Of a stretch of DNA of 14,807 nt, positions 1 to 7,439 are shown piece after piece; positions within the stretch are counted from its first letter, which is position 1; each line of letters opens with the position of its first letter. The notes below the pieces were generated by a model. The model ran no database searches and had not been told where the DNA came from. It saw nothing but the letters and a program-made list of their open reading frames with translations. The translations under genes and the position numbers were made by a program. Source of the stretch: Treponema sp. (GTDB lineage Bacteria; Spirochaetota; Spirochaetia; Treponematales; Breznakiellaceae); the NCBI GenBank assembly GCA_031255615.1, contig JAIRSD010000135.1, forward strand, positions 1-14,807, read 5' to 3'.

Positions 1-24
1 CGTTTCGCGGGGGAGCGCGAAACG
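1..24. repeat. Perfect GC-rich palindrome at window start
   Basis: Arms CGTTTCGCG and CGCGAAACG (9 bp, perfect) enclose the loop GGGGAG. It belongs to the group of hairpins seen again at 10.08-11.24 kb. The window edge cuts off whatever lies upstream. Confidence 0.7.
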
Positions 25-48
25 CCGCGTCCGGGGCTAAACTTTGGC

Positions 49-74
49 GAACATCCGCAGGGATGCGGATGTTC
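49..74 (+). repeat. Palindrome with GGGA loop
   Basis: Arms GAACATCCGCA and TGCGGATGTTC (11 bp, perfect) enclose GGGA, a GNRA-type loop. The same palindrome occurs inverted at 10184-10215. In both places it sits directly next to the GCGCAAGGGATAG end of a composite repeat, so the two units appear to move or be maintained together. Confidence 0.8.
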
Positions 75-78
75 AGCC

Positions 79-187
79 GCGCAAGGGATAGGAGGGGTGC
101 GGAGCAGACCCGGCGCGGAGCGGCGGGGCCGGAGCGATAGCGGAGCCCCGGATAGCCCGGTCCCCGCCGCAAGGCGGGGATGCGCCC
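79..187 (+). repeat. Composite repeat element, copy 1
   Basis: A 109-bp unit beginning GCGCAAGGGATAG and ending GGATAGCCCGG, a hairpin, then TGCGCCC. The first five bases (GCGCA) are complementary to TGCGC at the other end, so the unit can close on itself. The inner hairpin at 161-180 has arms TCCCCGCC and GGCGGGGA with loop GCAA. Aligned by eye, copy 3 (11143-11249) differs by about two substitutions and two single-base deletions. Copy 2 (10075-10182, opposite strand) keeps the end motifs but has different inner hairpins. No protein-coding signal is seen. Confidence 0.8.
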
Positions 188-229
188 TTTATTATTTCAT
201 TTGGGTTTAAACGCAGGCTTAAAAACTTC

Positions 230-257
230 TCAAGTTCCGGCGGGACTGCGCCGATAA
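230..257 (+). promoter_or_regulatory. Sigma-28 (FliA)-type promoter for the first flaB
   Basis: TCAAGTTC (230-237) matches six of eight positions of the sigma-28 -35 consensus TAAAGTTT, and GCCGATAA (250-257) is a perfect -10, with a 12-base spacer. Transcription would start near 264 and leave a leader of about 105 bases before the flagellin start. Sigma-28 control of class-3 flagellin genes is established for treponemes. No equally good site is visible upstream of the second flagellin. Confidence 0.8.
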
Positions 258-332
258 TGCGGTCTACTGTATAAATGCGGAGGAGACGGCGTCCGCGGCG
301 CGGGATTCTCCGGGTTTTCAGGCGGCCAGGGC

Positions 333-363
333 AAGGATGCCTTTGGCATATTTTTCAAGGAGG
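333..363 (+). promoter_or_regulatory. Flagellin leader: paired AAGGA motifs with Shine-Dalgarno
   Basis: AAGGAGG at 357-363 is a strong ribosome site six bases before the ATG at 370, and it fixes that start over the ATGs at 337 and 364. A second AAGGA lies at 333-337, next to a small hairpin (ATGCC, loop TTT, GGCAT, 337-349). Two ANGGA motifs 24 bases apart, one covering the Shine-Dalgarno, is the classic layout of a CsrA-repressed flagellin leader. The CsrA role is inferred. No csrA or fliW gene is in the window. Confidence 0.4.
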
Positions 364-369
364 ATGATT

Positions 370-1230
370 ATGATCATCAACCACAATCTTTCCGCAATTT
401 TCGCGGATCGTTCCCTCAAGGTTACCCAGTCGGAGTTGACGAAAAACATGGAAAAGTTGTCTTCCGGTCTGCGGATCAACCGGGCGGGGGACGACGCTTC
501 CGGGCTGGCGGTTTCCGAAAAGATGAGGAGCCAGATCCGGGGTCTCAACCAGGCTTCCGCCAACGCTGCGAACGGGATTTCCTTTATCCAGACGACGGAG
601 GGTTATCTTCAGGAGACTGAGGATATTCTTCAGCGGATTCGGGAGTTGTCGGTCCAGTCGGCCAACGGTATCTACACTGATGAGGATCGTATGATGATCC
701 AGGTGGAGGTTTCCCAGCTTGTGGACGAGATTGACCGGATTGCCAGCCACGCCCAGTTTAATGGTATGAATCTGCTGACCGGCCGTTTTGCCCGGATAGC
801 GGGGGAGAATGTCGTTACCGCTTCCATGTGGTTCCATATCGGCGCCAACATGGACCAGCGGGAGCAGGTTTTTATCGGCACCATGACGGCCAAGGGGCTG
901 GGGTTGTCGAATGTGCAGGATGAGACGATGGTGTCTCTGAGCACCCCGGAGGATGCGAACCGGGCTATCGCCACCATGGATTTGGCGATACGGACCATCA
1001 ACAAGCAGCGGGCGGACCTGGGGGCCTACCAGAACCGGCTGGAACACAGCATCGTGGGGCTGGACATTGGGGCGGAGAATTTGCAGGCGGCGGAATCCCG
1101 GATTAGGGATACCGATATGGCTACGATGATGGTTCAGTACACGAAGAACCAGATTCTGAGCCAGTCGGGTACGGCGATGCTGGCCCAGGCGAATCAAAGG
1201 ACGCAATCGGTCTTGCAACTTCTCCAATAA
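370..1230 (+). CDS. flaB: Periplasmic flagellar filament core protein FlaB (first copy)
   Basis: This 286-residue flagellin forms the core of the spirochaete periplasmic flagellum. The N-terminal D0/D1 helix carries [33 protein letters not shown] and [11 protein letters not shown]. The C-terminal helix carries [12 protein letters not shown] and ends [20 protein letters not shown]. The central domain is very short, as in all FlaB proteins, whose filaments are not exposed outside the cell. The start at 370 is chosen because AAGGAGG ends six bases upstream, with the same spacing as at the second copy. It is the more divergent copy: it has [15 protein letters not shown] where the second has the usual [21 protein letters not shown] instead of NIQNG, and MATMMVQY instead of MASEMVQF. 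A sigma-28 promoter lies upstream. Confidence 0.97.
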   Translation: MIINHNLSAIFADRSLKVTQSELTKNMEKLSSGLRINRAGDDASGLAVSEKMRSQIRGLNQASANAANGISFIQTTEGYLQETEDILQRIRELSVQSANGIYTDEDRMMIQVEVSQLVDEIDRIASHAQFNGMNLLTGRFARIAGENVVTASMWFHIGANMDQREQVFIGTMTAKGLGLSNVQDETMVSLSTPEDANRAIATMDLAIRTINKQRADLGAYQNRLEHSIVGLDIGAENLQAAESRIRDTDMATMMVQYTKNQILSQSGTAMLAQANQRTQSVLQLLQ

Positions 1231-1283
1231 GGTACTATTCTAGTATAAAGGCGAGGTGGGATTCCCGGTCGTGGGGGGTCCCT

Positions 1284-1321
1284 CCGCCGGCCCGGCGGGG
1301 TCTTGGCTTTGCCGGGCCAAG
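1284..1321. repeat. Hairpins between the two flagellin genes
   Basis: CCGCCGG and CCGGCGG (1284-1290 and 1292-1298) form a near-continuous palindrome. CTTGGC (1302-1307) pairs with GCCAAG (1316-1321) and is followed by GGTTCTTTG. The second could be a weak terminator or processing stem after the first flaB, but the T-run is poor. The rest of the 1231-1529 gap shows only weak sigma-70-like hexamers. Confidence 0.35.
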
Positions 1322-1484
1322 GGTTCTTTGACAGTTGTACCTCTTTGTGCGTAACGCGGCGGCGCGGAACATTTTTTTGTGAAACCGGGGCTTTCCGGGG
1401 CGCAGAAAGATGTTTCGCCCTGTAGGTGTGTTCGGCGGAAGCGGCGCGAAGCTGAGGCCGGCACGTCTGTCCGTACAGGCGGCC

Positions 1485-1523
1485 CTGGCTATGGACAGCC
1501 GGCGGCTATTACATGCAAGGAGG
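1485..1523 (+). promoter_or_regulatory. Second flagellin leader: GGA-loop hairpin plus Shine-Dalgarno
   Basis: CTGGCT (1485-1490) and AGCCGG (1497-1502) form a six-pair stem (one G-T) around the hexaloop ATGGAC, placing an ANGGA motif in a loop. This is the preferred CsrA binding shape. The ribosome site AAGGAGG (1517-1523) has the second ANGGA motif and lies six bases before the ATG at 1530. The two motifs are 26 bases apart, close to the 24 bases seen at the first flagellin. CsrA binding is inferred. Confidence 0.4.
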
Positions 1524-1529
1524 TAATAT

Positions 1530-2381
1530 ATGATTATAAACCACAACATGAGCGCGATGTTTGCCAACCGCGGCCTTGGGGTGACCCAGGGAACGGTGGG
1601 TAAGGAAATTGAAAAGCTCAGTTCCGGGCTGCGGATTAACCGCGCCGGTGATGACGCTTCCGGGCTGGCTGTGTCTGAAAAGATGCGGGGCCAGATCCGG
1701 GGTCTCAATCAGGCAGAGCGCAATATCCAAAACGGTGTGTCCTTTATCCAGACTACTGAAGGCTACCTTCAGGAGACTCAGGATATTCTGCACCGTCTTC
1801 GGGATCTGTCGGTTCAGTCCGCCAACGGTATCTATACCGATGAGGACCGGATGCAGATTCAGGTGGAGGTTTCCCAGTTGGTCGATGAGGTCAACCGTGT
1901 TGCGAGCCATGCTCAATTCAACGGGATGAATCTTCTGACCGGGGGCTTTGCCCGGGAAGACGGGACGAGGACTATGCTGTTTCAGGTGGGGGCCAACATG
2001 GACCAGAATGAACAGGTCTTTATCGGTAATATGACCGCCACAGCCCTCGGCTTACAGAACGCTCAAGGAGAGGATGGGTTCCTCAATATCGCCACCCCGG
2101 AAGAGGCTAATATGGCTATCGGGACGGTGGATAGCGCCCTGCGGTATATATCCAAACAGCGGGCGGATCTTGGGGCCTACCAGAACCGGTTCGAGATGGC
2201 TGCTCAGGGCGTGGCGATTGCCGCGGAAAACCTGCAAGCCGCTGAATCCCGGATTAGGGATGTTGATATGGCTTCCGAGATGGTGCAATTCGCCAAGGAC
2301 TCCATCCTTTCGCAGGCGGGGACTGCCATGTTGGCCCAGGCCAATGTGCAGACCCAGTCGGTACTCCAGCTTTTAGGCTAG
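1530..2381 (+). CDS. flaB: Periplasmic flagellar filament core protein FlaB (second copy)
   Basis: A 283-residue core flagellin, the canonical member of the tandem pair. It opens [20 protein letters not shown], keeps [22 protein letters not shown] and [18 protein letters not shown], and ends [20 protein letters not shown]. Most of the N-terminal 150 residues and the last 60 match the first copy; the differences cluster in the middle and near the N-terminus. Treponemes normally carry several FlaB proteins that co-assemble beneath a FlaA sheath. The start is fixed by AAGGAGG at 1517-1523. No clear sigma-28 site precedes it, so it may be read through from the first flaB or use a promoter I cannot recognise. 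A hairpin at 2479-2509 may end the transcript. Confidence 0.97.
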   Translation: MIINHNMSAMFANRGLGVTQGTVGKEIEKLSSGLRINRAGDDASGLAVSEKMRGQIRGLNQAERNIQNGVSFIQTTEGYLQETQDILHRLRDLSVQSANGIYTDEDRMQIQVEVSQLVDEVNRVASHAQFNGMNLLTGGFAREDGTRTMLFQVGANMDQNEQVFIGNMTATALGLQNAQGEDGFLNIATPEEANMAIGTVDSALRYISKQRADLGAYQNRFEMAAQGVAIAAENLQAAESRIRDVDMASEMVQFAKDSILSQAGTAMLAQANVQTQSVLQLLG

Positions 2382-2478
2382 GCCGCGGGAATTCGCGGAT
2401 TCGGCCCGGGGGCTGAAGCAGGGTTTTTATGGGAGGATCTTTGTAAGAGACTTCTGGACGTTGTCTTTTTGGATCCTG

Positions 2479-2509
2479 GGGCAGGGGGAGTTCGCGCCTT
2501 TCCCTGCCC
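2479..2509 (+). terminator. Probable terminator after the flagellin pair
   Basis: GGGCAGGG (2479-2486) pairs perfectly with CCCTGCCC (2502-2509). The stem can extend inward through two G-T pairs to AG/CT, leaving a seven-base loop, and it is followed by TATTTTG. The T-run is short, so termination may be partial. The stem separates the flagellin genes from flaG. Confidence 0.5.
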
Positions 2510-2639
2510 TATTTTGAACTTAGTTCGCCCGGGTACCGGATATTGGGGCGTCTGCATTGGCACTCTGTCATGGACGACGGGGACAATGGGCCTGCGGGAT
2601 CGGGAACAAGAGATCCGCGGGTTATACATGGAGGTAACT

Positions 2640-3002
2640 ATGGATATGGCTATCGTATCCGCGGGGACGAAATTCGCCGGCCTGGCCGCCGAACGGCTTC
2701 CCGGCGCGCCGAAAACGCCCTCCGCGGCTTCGCGGGTTTCTCCGGCGATTCTGAAAAGCGCCGCGGGGGATAAACCGGCGGACCGGCGGATTGTCGATGT
2801 AACCAAAAATCTTGAACAGATTAGCCTTTCCTTTGACCGGCGGCTTCAGTTTGTCGTGGACCACCAGTCCAACGAGGTCACCATTAAGGTCATTGATAGA
2901 GAAACCGATAAGGTAATCAAAGTACTTCCGCCTGAGGAGCTTCAACGGCTGCATTCCAGGATCGAGGAAACCATAGGCTTTCTTTTAGATAAGACGGTTT
3001 AA
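2640..3002 (+). CDS. flaG: Flagellar protein FlaG
   Basis: A 120-residue protein of the FlaG family. The conserved C-terminal half (about residues 55-120) reads LEQISLSFDRRLQFVVD, then VTIKVIDRETDKVIKVLPPEE and LHSRIEETIGFLLD. This is the typical FlaG core in which a short beta unit carrying RETDKVI and the P-P-E motif is followed by a helix. The N-terminal 50 residues are low-complexity, rich in Ala, Pro and Lys, and variable in the family. FlaG proteins affect filament length or assembly; the biochemical role is not settled. The start at 2640 is preferred because GGAGGT (2630-2635) lies just upstream. An ATG at 2646 is possible, and one at 2628 lacks a ribosome site. It sits between the flagellins and fliD, as in many flagellar loci. 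Confidence 0.88.
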   Translation: MDMAIVSAGTKFAGLAAERLPGAPKTPSAASRVSPAILKSAAGDKPADRRIVDVTKNLEQISLSFDRRLQFVVDHQSNEVTIKVIDRETDKVIKVLPPEELQRLHSRIEETIGFLLDKTV

Positions 3003-3031
3003 GGGCCCTTTTGCTCCTGCGGAGCCCTTTT
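3003..3031 (+). terminator. Terminator-like hairpin after flaG
   Basis: GCTCC (3013-3017) and GGAGC (3021-3025) enclose the loop TGC and are followed by CCTTTTG. GGGC at 3003-3006 offers an alternative pairing with GCCC at 3024-3027. The stem is short, so fliD, whose start is about 70 bases on, may still be co-transcribed. Read on the other strand the loop is GCA, like the intergenic hairpins further on. Confidence 0.5.
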
Positions 3032-3096
3032 GCCGGGCGGCCGGCGGATTTTCTTCCTAAATTATTAGCGAAGTCCTCCGGGAGTGTGGGTGTAAG

Positions 3097-5136
3097 ATGT
3101 CCGATGTTTATATACCGGGAATAAAGAGCCGTTTCGATACGGATAAACTCATCGAAGGGCTTATGTCGGTGGAGAGGCTTCCTAAAGAGCGGACCGAACG
3201 GAACATCGAACAATGGGAAGTCCAAAAGGGATACTGGCAGGAAATTGGCCGGCGGATCTCCTCGCTTCGGGAGGGGGCCCGGTCCCTTTATTCTTTTCAA
3301 AATCCTTTTACCGAGCGGATCGCCCGGTCCGCCGATGATCAGGTTATCACCGCCAGCGCCACCAGGGAGGCCGCCCAGGGGGAGTACCACTTTACCGTAA
3401 AGCAGACCGCCCAGGCGGATCGGTTCCTGTCCCGGCCCCTGGAGGATTCTTTCCGGGTTGAGCCGGGGGCCTACAGCTTCTCCGTGGGCGGGGATGAAAT
3501 TTCCTTTGATTTTCGGGGGGGGACCCTTAAAGAATTCGCCGATCTGATCAACCGCCGGGGCCAGGGCAGAATTGGGGCCAGCCTTATTGCCGTGGAGCGG
3601 GGCGCCAGGGCGCTGCTTATCGAGTCCAGGGTTACCGGTTCCCAAAATAACCTGGGCTTTTCCGGGGATTCGGAAAAGCTGGCCTACAGCATCGGCATGG
3701 CGGAACGGGTGAGCGATTCCCGCCGGGATTTTCCCTTTCTGGAACAGAACATAAGCTACCTTTCGGACCGGCAGTATGTGGATATTAAGGACGCGGCGCT
3801 CTCGGTTTACGCCGGGGGGGCGGTTTCCATACCGGTAAACCCCGGAGTCCGGGCCGCCGCCCCCTGGATGCTCCAGTTTGAAACCCTGACCAATCTGCTC
3901 CCGGAGGATGACTGGACGGAACCCCCCGTTCCGCCGGGGCCGGATATTCCCTCCGGGGGGGCGGTAACCTACGGGGACATCACCATTGAAAACGAACCGG
4001 CGTCGGTTCCCCTGCCGTCCTGGACCCCCGCGGCCCCTCCCCAGCGGGTTGACGATATGGCTATGCTTTCCCTGGTCTTTTCCGACGGCAGCAGGGCGGC
4101 CCTTTCCCCGGTGAACGACAGCCCCACTTTTAACACGGTCCGTTACAACCTGGACGAAGTGGGGAGGGGGAAATCCATTACCGCCCTGGAGATCGTCAAT
4201 AACAATACCCACCGGGATCTTTCCCTCCGAAACCTCCAGATCTTTAACCCCGAGGCCCGGGGGGGATTCCGCCCCCGGAATCCGGTCTCCACCGCCCAGG
4301 ACGCCGTTATCACGATGGAAGGAATCGAGGTGCTGCGGGACGCCAACACCATCGATGATCTTATCCCCGGCGTTACCCTCAATATCCGGGGGCCCTCATC
4401 GAGGCCGGTGAACCTGGGAATCGAACCGGACCGGGAGGGGATAAAGGAATCGATTATTACCCTGGTGGGGAACTACAACCGGCTTATGGCGGAGATGAAC
4501 GTCTTAACCCGCAGCGACAACCGGGTCATCGACGAGCTGACCTACCTTTCCGAGGAAGACCGGCAGGAGATGCGGAAACGGCTGGGGGTTTTTTCGGGGG
4601 ATGGTATTCTTACCCAGTTCAAAAACAGTTTGCAGCGGGCCGCCGCCATGCCCTACCCCACGTCGGGGGAGGAGCAGGATTATGTCCTGTTGGCCCAAAT
4701 CGGCATCAGCACCGACGCGCGGCACGCGGGGCTGGGGGGCGGATACGATCCCGGACGGCTGCGGGGCTATCTGGAAATTGACGAGAAGGTTCTGGATACG
4801 GCCCTGGAAACCAAACTCCCCCTGGTGCAGCAGCTTTTCGGCTACGACACGGACGCGGACCTGCTCATCGATTCCGGCCTTGCCTATACGATAGAAAGCC
4901 TCGCCAGGCCCTATGTGGAATCCGGCGGCTTTATCACCCTGAAAACCGGCACCATTGATTCCCAGATTAACCAGGACCGGCGGCGGATTGAGTCTATGGA
5001 CCGGCAGCTTGCCGCCCGGGAGGCCCAACTGCGGATGCAGTACAGCCAGATGGAAGGGGCCTACAACCGGATGGAACAGCTTTCCAACTCCCTGGACAGC
5101 TTTAACCAGCAAAATTCCAACAGCCGCAACAGGTAG
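3097..5136 (+). CDS. fliD: Flagellar hook-associated protein 2 (filament cap) FliD
   Basis: A 679-residue filament cap protein. FliD sits at the filament tip and folds exported flagellin into place, here in the periplasm. The N-terminal domain (about 1-110) has the family opening YIPGIKSRFDTDKLIEGLMS, followed by a helical stretch with SLREGARSLYSFQNPF and the segment TASATREAAQGEYHFTVKQ. The C-terminal domain (about 400-660) contains ITLVGNYNRLMAEMN and IGISTDARH, and ends in a predicted coiled coil (about 630-679) rich in Gln and Asn. Residues about 270-315 form a Pro/Gly-rich linker (EPPVPPGPDIPSGG and PLPSWTPAAPP) between domains. The start at 3097 has only a modest ribosome site (GGAG at 3081-3084, GGGTG nearer). 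It is five bases upstream of the next gene, so the two are probably translated from one message. Confidence 0.95.
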   Translation: MSDVYIPGIKSRFDTDKLIEGLMSVERLPKERTERNIEQWEVQKGYWQEIGRRISSLREGARSLYSFQNPFTERIARSADDQVITASATREAAQGEYHFTVKQTAQADRFLSRPLEDSFRVEPGAYSFSVGGDEISFDFRGGTLKEFADLINRRGQGRIGASLIAVERGARALLIESRVTGSQNNLGFSGDSEKLAYSIGMAERVSDSRRDFPFLEQNISYLSDRQYVDIKDAALSVYAGGAVSIPVNPGVRAAAPWMLQFETLTNLLPEDDWTEPPVPPGPDIPSGGAVTYGDITIENEPASVPLPSWTPAAPPQRVDDMAMLSLVFSDGSRAALSPVNDSPTFNTVRYNLDEVGRGKSITALEIVNNNTHRDLSLRNLQIFNPEARGGFRPRNPVSTAQDAVITMEGIEVLRDANTIDDLIPGVTLNIRGPSSRPVNLGIEPDREGIKESIITLVGNYNRLMAEMNVLTRSDNRVIDELTYLSEEDRQEMRKRLGVFSGDGILTQFKNSLQRAAAMPYPTSGEEQDYVLLAQIGISTDARHAGLGGGYDPGRLRGYLEIDEKVLDTALETKLPLVQQLFGYDTDADLLIDSGLAYTIESLARPYVESGGFITLKTGTIDSQINQDRRRIESMDRQLAAREAQLRMQYSQMEGAYNRMEQLSNSLDSFNQQNSNSRNR

Positions 5137-5141
5137 GGTTT

Positions 5142-5966
5142 ATGATAAGGATTACCATAGACGGGCAGGACGCGGATATTACCCTTGAGAACGAGCGGAC
5201 CATCGGCGACGTACTGGCGGGGCTGGAACAGTGGCTGCGGGGATCGGGGTACCGGCTTTCCGGCCTGGAGGTGGACGGCGAAACCGCGGATTCCCGTTCC
5301 CTGGACCGTTTTTTTGGGCAGGACCTGGCGGCTGTGGAAATTTTGAATATCAAGACCAGTTCCTGGGCGGAGCATGCGGTCCAATCCATCGTGTCCCTCC
5401 ACGGGGTCCTCCGGGCCCTGGGGGATCTGGCTTTCCGGGAGCGGGAGGGCCTGTACCGGGACTGGGAAGCCGGGCCGGAGGCCCAGTTTATCAAGGCGGA
5501 ATTCCCCGAACTGTACGCCATGACGGAAAAAACCTTTGCGGGCGAGGGGATTCCTCCGGGGGAACTGGAAAAGGTTCTGGAAGAACGGCTTCGGGAATTC
5601 GAATCCCCCCGGAGGGAGCTTGAGGGATCCGGGTCCCTGGTGGAGGCCCTGGCCCAGCGGCTTAGGGATCTCCCCCTGGATATTCAGACCGGCAAGGACA
5701 GCCGGGCCGCGGAAACCATGGGGATTTTTTCCACCCTTGCAGAAAAACTTTTTCGGCTTTTTAATTTGTTAAGAATCGGAGGGAATTTCCCCGAAAATCT
5801 AACTGTGGAGGGATCGCCGGTTAAAGAATTTATCGGGGAATTCGACGCCGCCGTAAAAGAACTTATCCAGGCCTATGAAGGGCGGGATACGGTGCTGGTA
5901 GGGGATTTGGCGGAATATGAATTGGCCCCCCGGCTGCTCCGGTTTTACGCCGCAATCAATACCTAA
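5142..5966 (+). CDS. Uncharacterised protein next to fliD, possible flagellar accessory factor
   Basis: A 274-residue soluble protein I cannot name. Residues 1-75 look like a compact alpha/beta domain: IRITIDGQDADITLENERTI, a helix GDVLAGLEQWLRGSG, then LSGLEVDGETAD and AVEILNIKTSSW. This pattern suggests a ubiquitin-like beta-grasp fold, though that is inferred only from the order of strands and helix. The rest is mainly acidic helices with no signal peptide or membrane segment. It starts five bases after fliD behind AGGTAGGG and ends ten bases before the PilZ gene, so it lies inside one transcription unit. No fliS is visible here. Its place beside fliD makes an export chaperone or filament-assembly helper possible, but nothing in the sequence proves this. 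Confidence 0.85.
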   Translation: MIRITIDGQDADITLENERTIGDVLAGLEQWLRGSGYRLSGLEVDGETADSRSLDRFFGQDLAAVEILNIKTSSWAEHAVQSIVSLHGVLRALGDLAFREREGLYRDWEAGPEAQFIKAEFPELYAMTEKTFAGEGIPPGELEKVLEERLREFESPRRELEGSGSLVEALAQRLRDLPLDIQTGKDSRAAETMGIFSTLAEKLFRLFNLLRIGGNFPENLTVEGSPVKEFIGEFDAAVKELIQAYEGRDTVLVGDLAEYELAPRLLRFYAAINT

Positions 5967-5976
5967 CGGGGGGACT

Positions 5977-7068
5977 GTGTATTTATTCCCATTGCAATTG
6001 ACGCAATTTTACAAGGATACCAGCGCCCTGGATGTGGTCCTTTTTCTTATCGGGGTCATTATCATCATTGCCGCCCTGATAGTCGTCAACCGTCAAAAAA
6101 GCCGGTTGGGTATTACCAATTCCAAAATCAGCACCCCCCAGCCCAAACGGACGAAAAGCCCCTCCCTTCGCAAAATTTCCCGATCCATGGGGCTGAATCC
6201 CGCCCAGACCCAGATGTTTTCTTACGTTATGGAAAACGGCGGGGTTGACGATGTTGAACAGACTATCCGGTCGCCGGCTCTGCTGGACCGGTACTTTCGC
6301 AACGCCTATTACACCATTGAACAGGCGAAGGGCTCCGAGGATGAAATCCAGCAGAATTTGTCCCTGCTTTTTTCGACCCGGAATATCCTGGAAGCCGTTG
6401 CCGGCGGGGGGCAGGATATCGATTCCAGCCGGGCCATTCGGGAGCATACCCCCGCGATTCTTGCGCTTTACAGCAAGGAGTACACCGTCCGGACCGTATC
6501 ATCCAAGGGGGCCTACCTGCTCGTGGAAAATCCGGTTGACGGCGACGGGGATCCCATCGAGGCGAATCGGAACACGCCGGTTACCCTGTCTTTTTTTACC
6601 AATTCCAGCAACGGGTTTTCCATACGTTCCACGGTTTACGGCAGCACCAAGGTCCCCGGCGAGGGGCGGGTGCTCCAGATTGTCCATACCAACACCATAA
6701 AGCGGCTCTCTAAACGCCGTTTCCGCCGGCGGGAGATCGTGATTCCGGTGGAATTCCACACGGTGCGTCTGGAACGGGCGCCGGGGAATAAAGAGCCAAA
6801 GATGATCGTGGACAAGCAGAAGGGGATGGGCAGTATTCTGGATATTTCCGTGGGGGGCTGTTCGATTCAAACTTCCGGCGCCGTTTCCGCGGGGGCCAGG
6901 GTGAAGATAAACCTTATGATTGAAAAACGGCAGGCGGTAGCCCTGGGAGAGGTGCTGCGGACCAACCGGAACCGGACCGCTACGGTGCTGTACACCAAAT
7001 TTCTTAAGATCCCCAGGAGATCCCTTAATATGATCAATGCCCTTGTGTTTGAGTATCTTGATATCTGA
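5977..7068 (+). CDS. Membrane-anchored PilZ-domain protein (predicted c-di-GMP receptor)
   Basis: A 363-residue protein with one N-terminal membrane helix (about 17-38, VVLFLIGVIIIIAALIVV) followed by basic residues, which suggests a cytoplasmic body. Residues about 60-235 are a helical and beta region without a motif I know. Residues about 246-360 form a PilZ domain: the arginine motif lies in KRRFRRREIVIPVEF and the second motif is DISVGGCSI (about 289-297). These are the two sets of residues that bind c-di-GMP in PilZ proteins. The start is GTG at 5977, with GGGGGGA just ahead. An upstream ATG at 5917 would overlap the previous gene by 50 bases and lacks a ribosome site. The position after fliD suggests control of flagellar function, as in YcgR-type proteins, but the partner is unknown. 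Confidence 0.9.
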   Translation: MYLFPLQLTQFYKDTSALDVVLFLIGVIIIIAALIVVNRQKSRLGITNSKISTPQPKRTKSPSLRKISRSMGLNPAQTQMFSYVMENGGVDDVEQTIRSPALLDRYFRNAYYTIEQAKGSEDEIQQNLSLLFSTRNILEAVAGGGQDIDSSRAIREHTPAILALYSKEYTVRTVSSKGAYLLVENPVDGDGDPIEANRNTPVTLSFFTNSSNGFSIRSTVYGSTKVPGEGRVLQIVHTNTIKRLSKRRFRRREIVIPVEFHTVRLERAPGNKEPKMIVDKQKGMGSILDISVGGCSIQTSGAVSAGARVKINLMIEKRQAVALGEVLRTNRNRTATVLYTKFLKIPRRSLNMINALVFEYLDI

Positions 7069-7235
7069 CTTGAGCGCGTTCCGGAACCTGGCTGGTTTTG
7101 CGGGCCGTTGTTTTTTTGCGGCTGCCGCCCGGAAACTTTGGCTGCCGGGCAGCGCCCCTCTTGGGCGGCGCTCCCCTTAATCGGGGAAATTGGACTTGTT
7201 CAATAGCCCGGTTGGTTGTTGAACAGGCCCTGCGA

Positions 7236-7268
7236 AAAACGCGGATTTCCCGGGGAAATCCACGTTTT
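7236..7268. terminator. Symmetric, probably bidirectional terminator
   Basis: AAAACG (7236-7241) and GGATTTCC (7243-7250) pair with GGAAATCC (7254-7261) and CGTTTT (7263-7268), with a single C/A mismatch and loop CGG. It has an A-run before and a T-run after the stem on both strands, and further T-rich sequence follows at 7269-7279. It probably ends the fliD-PilZ message. Confidence 0.65.
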
Positions 7269-7287
7269 CTTCGTTTTTTGAGCGGTT

Positions 7288-7317
7288 GTTGTGCAGAATA
7301 TGAAGTTTCTGAACAAC
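7288..7317. repeat. Palindrome of the TTCTGAA family
   Basis: GTTGTGCAGAA (7288-7298) and TTCTGAACAAC (7307-7317) pair at 10 of 11 positions around an eight-base loop. The right arm, read on the other strand, gives TTGTTCAGAAAC. This matches at 11 of 12 bases the arm TTATTCAGAAAC of the palindrome at 10726-10753. Confidence 0.55.
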
Positions 7318-7352
7318 TCTTATTTAGCGTCCGTCCATGATGCAGGCACATT

Positions 7353-7436
7353 ATGGACAAGACCCTATTGAAGCGGCTGCTGCCGGCGGAGACCGAAATT
7401 TCCGCCGCCGGCTCTATTAAAATCCAGGCGGTTTAA
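7353..7436 (+). CDS. Possible 27-residue leader peptide ahead of the small unknown gene
   Basis: ATG at 7353 opens a 27-codon frame (MDKTLLKRLLPAETEISAAG, then SIKIQAV) ending in TAA at 7434-7436. The GTG start of the next gene follows three bases later in the same frame. The ribosome site is weak. The ATG lies in the 3' arm of a ten-pair hairpin (GTCCATGATG 7333-7342 with CATTATGGAC 7349-7358, one G-T pair). The next gene has no clear ribosome site of its own, so coupling through this frame is plausible. It may equally be chance. Confidence 0.3.
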   Translation: MDKTLLKRLLPAETEISAAGSIKIQAV

Positions 7437-7439
7437 CGA

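Larger units (their letters stand above)
7069..7352. other. Hairpin-rich gap between PilZ and the next gene
   Basis: No gene is supported here. The stretch holds several perfect short palindromes: GTTCCGGAAC (7078-7087), GCTGC/GCAGC (7141-7153), and TGTTCAA (7197-7203) pairing with TTGAACA (7219-7225). The terminator-like stem at 7236-7268 and the TTCTGAACAAC palindrome at 7288-7317 follow. A frame at 7098-7340 is open but runs through these palindromes, has no ribosome site and is probably not a gene. TTGTTCA (7196-7202) and TGAACAA (7310-7316) bracket about 120 bp like short terminal inverted repeats, so this could be a small non-autonomous repeat. Confidence 0.5.

Noticed and set aside
337..369. 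Longer flagellin start at ATG 337 (or ATG 364)
   Set aside because: FlaB proteins begin MIINHN. The AAGGAGG site is correctly spaced only for ATG 370, and the extra residues have no family support.
1246..1275. Sigma-28 promoter for the second flaB starting at TAAAG
   Set aside because: The expected -10 position reads roughly CCGGTCGT and does not resemble GCCGATAA. TTGACA at 1328 and TTGCAA at 1213 have only poor -10 partners.
2518..2550. Sigma-28-like site before flaG (TTAGTTC ... CCGGATAT)
   Set aside because: The spacer is three to four bases too short and the -10 has several mismatches.
2917..4212. Long open frame on the - strand opposite fliD
   Set aside because: It lies wholly opposite a clear fliD, is rich in Gly, Pro and Arg as expected of an antisense frame of GC-rich DNA, and has no ribosome site.
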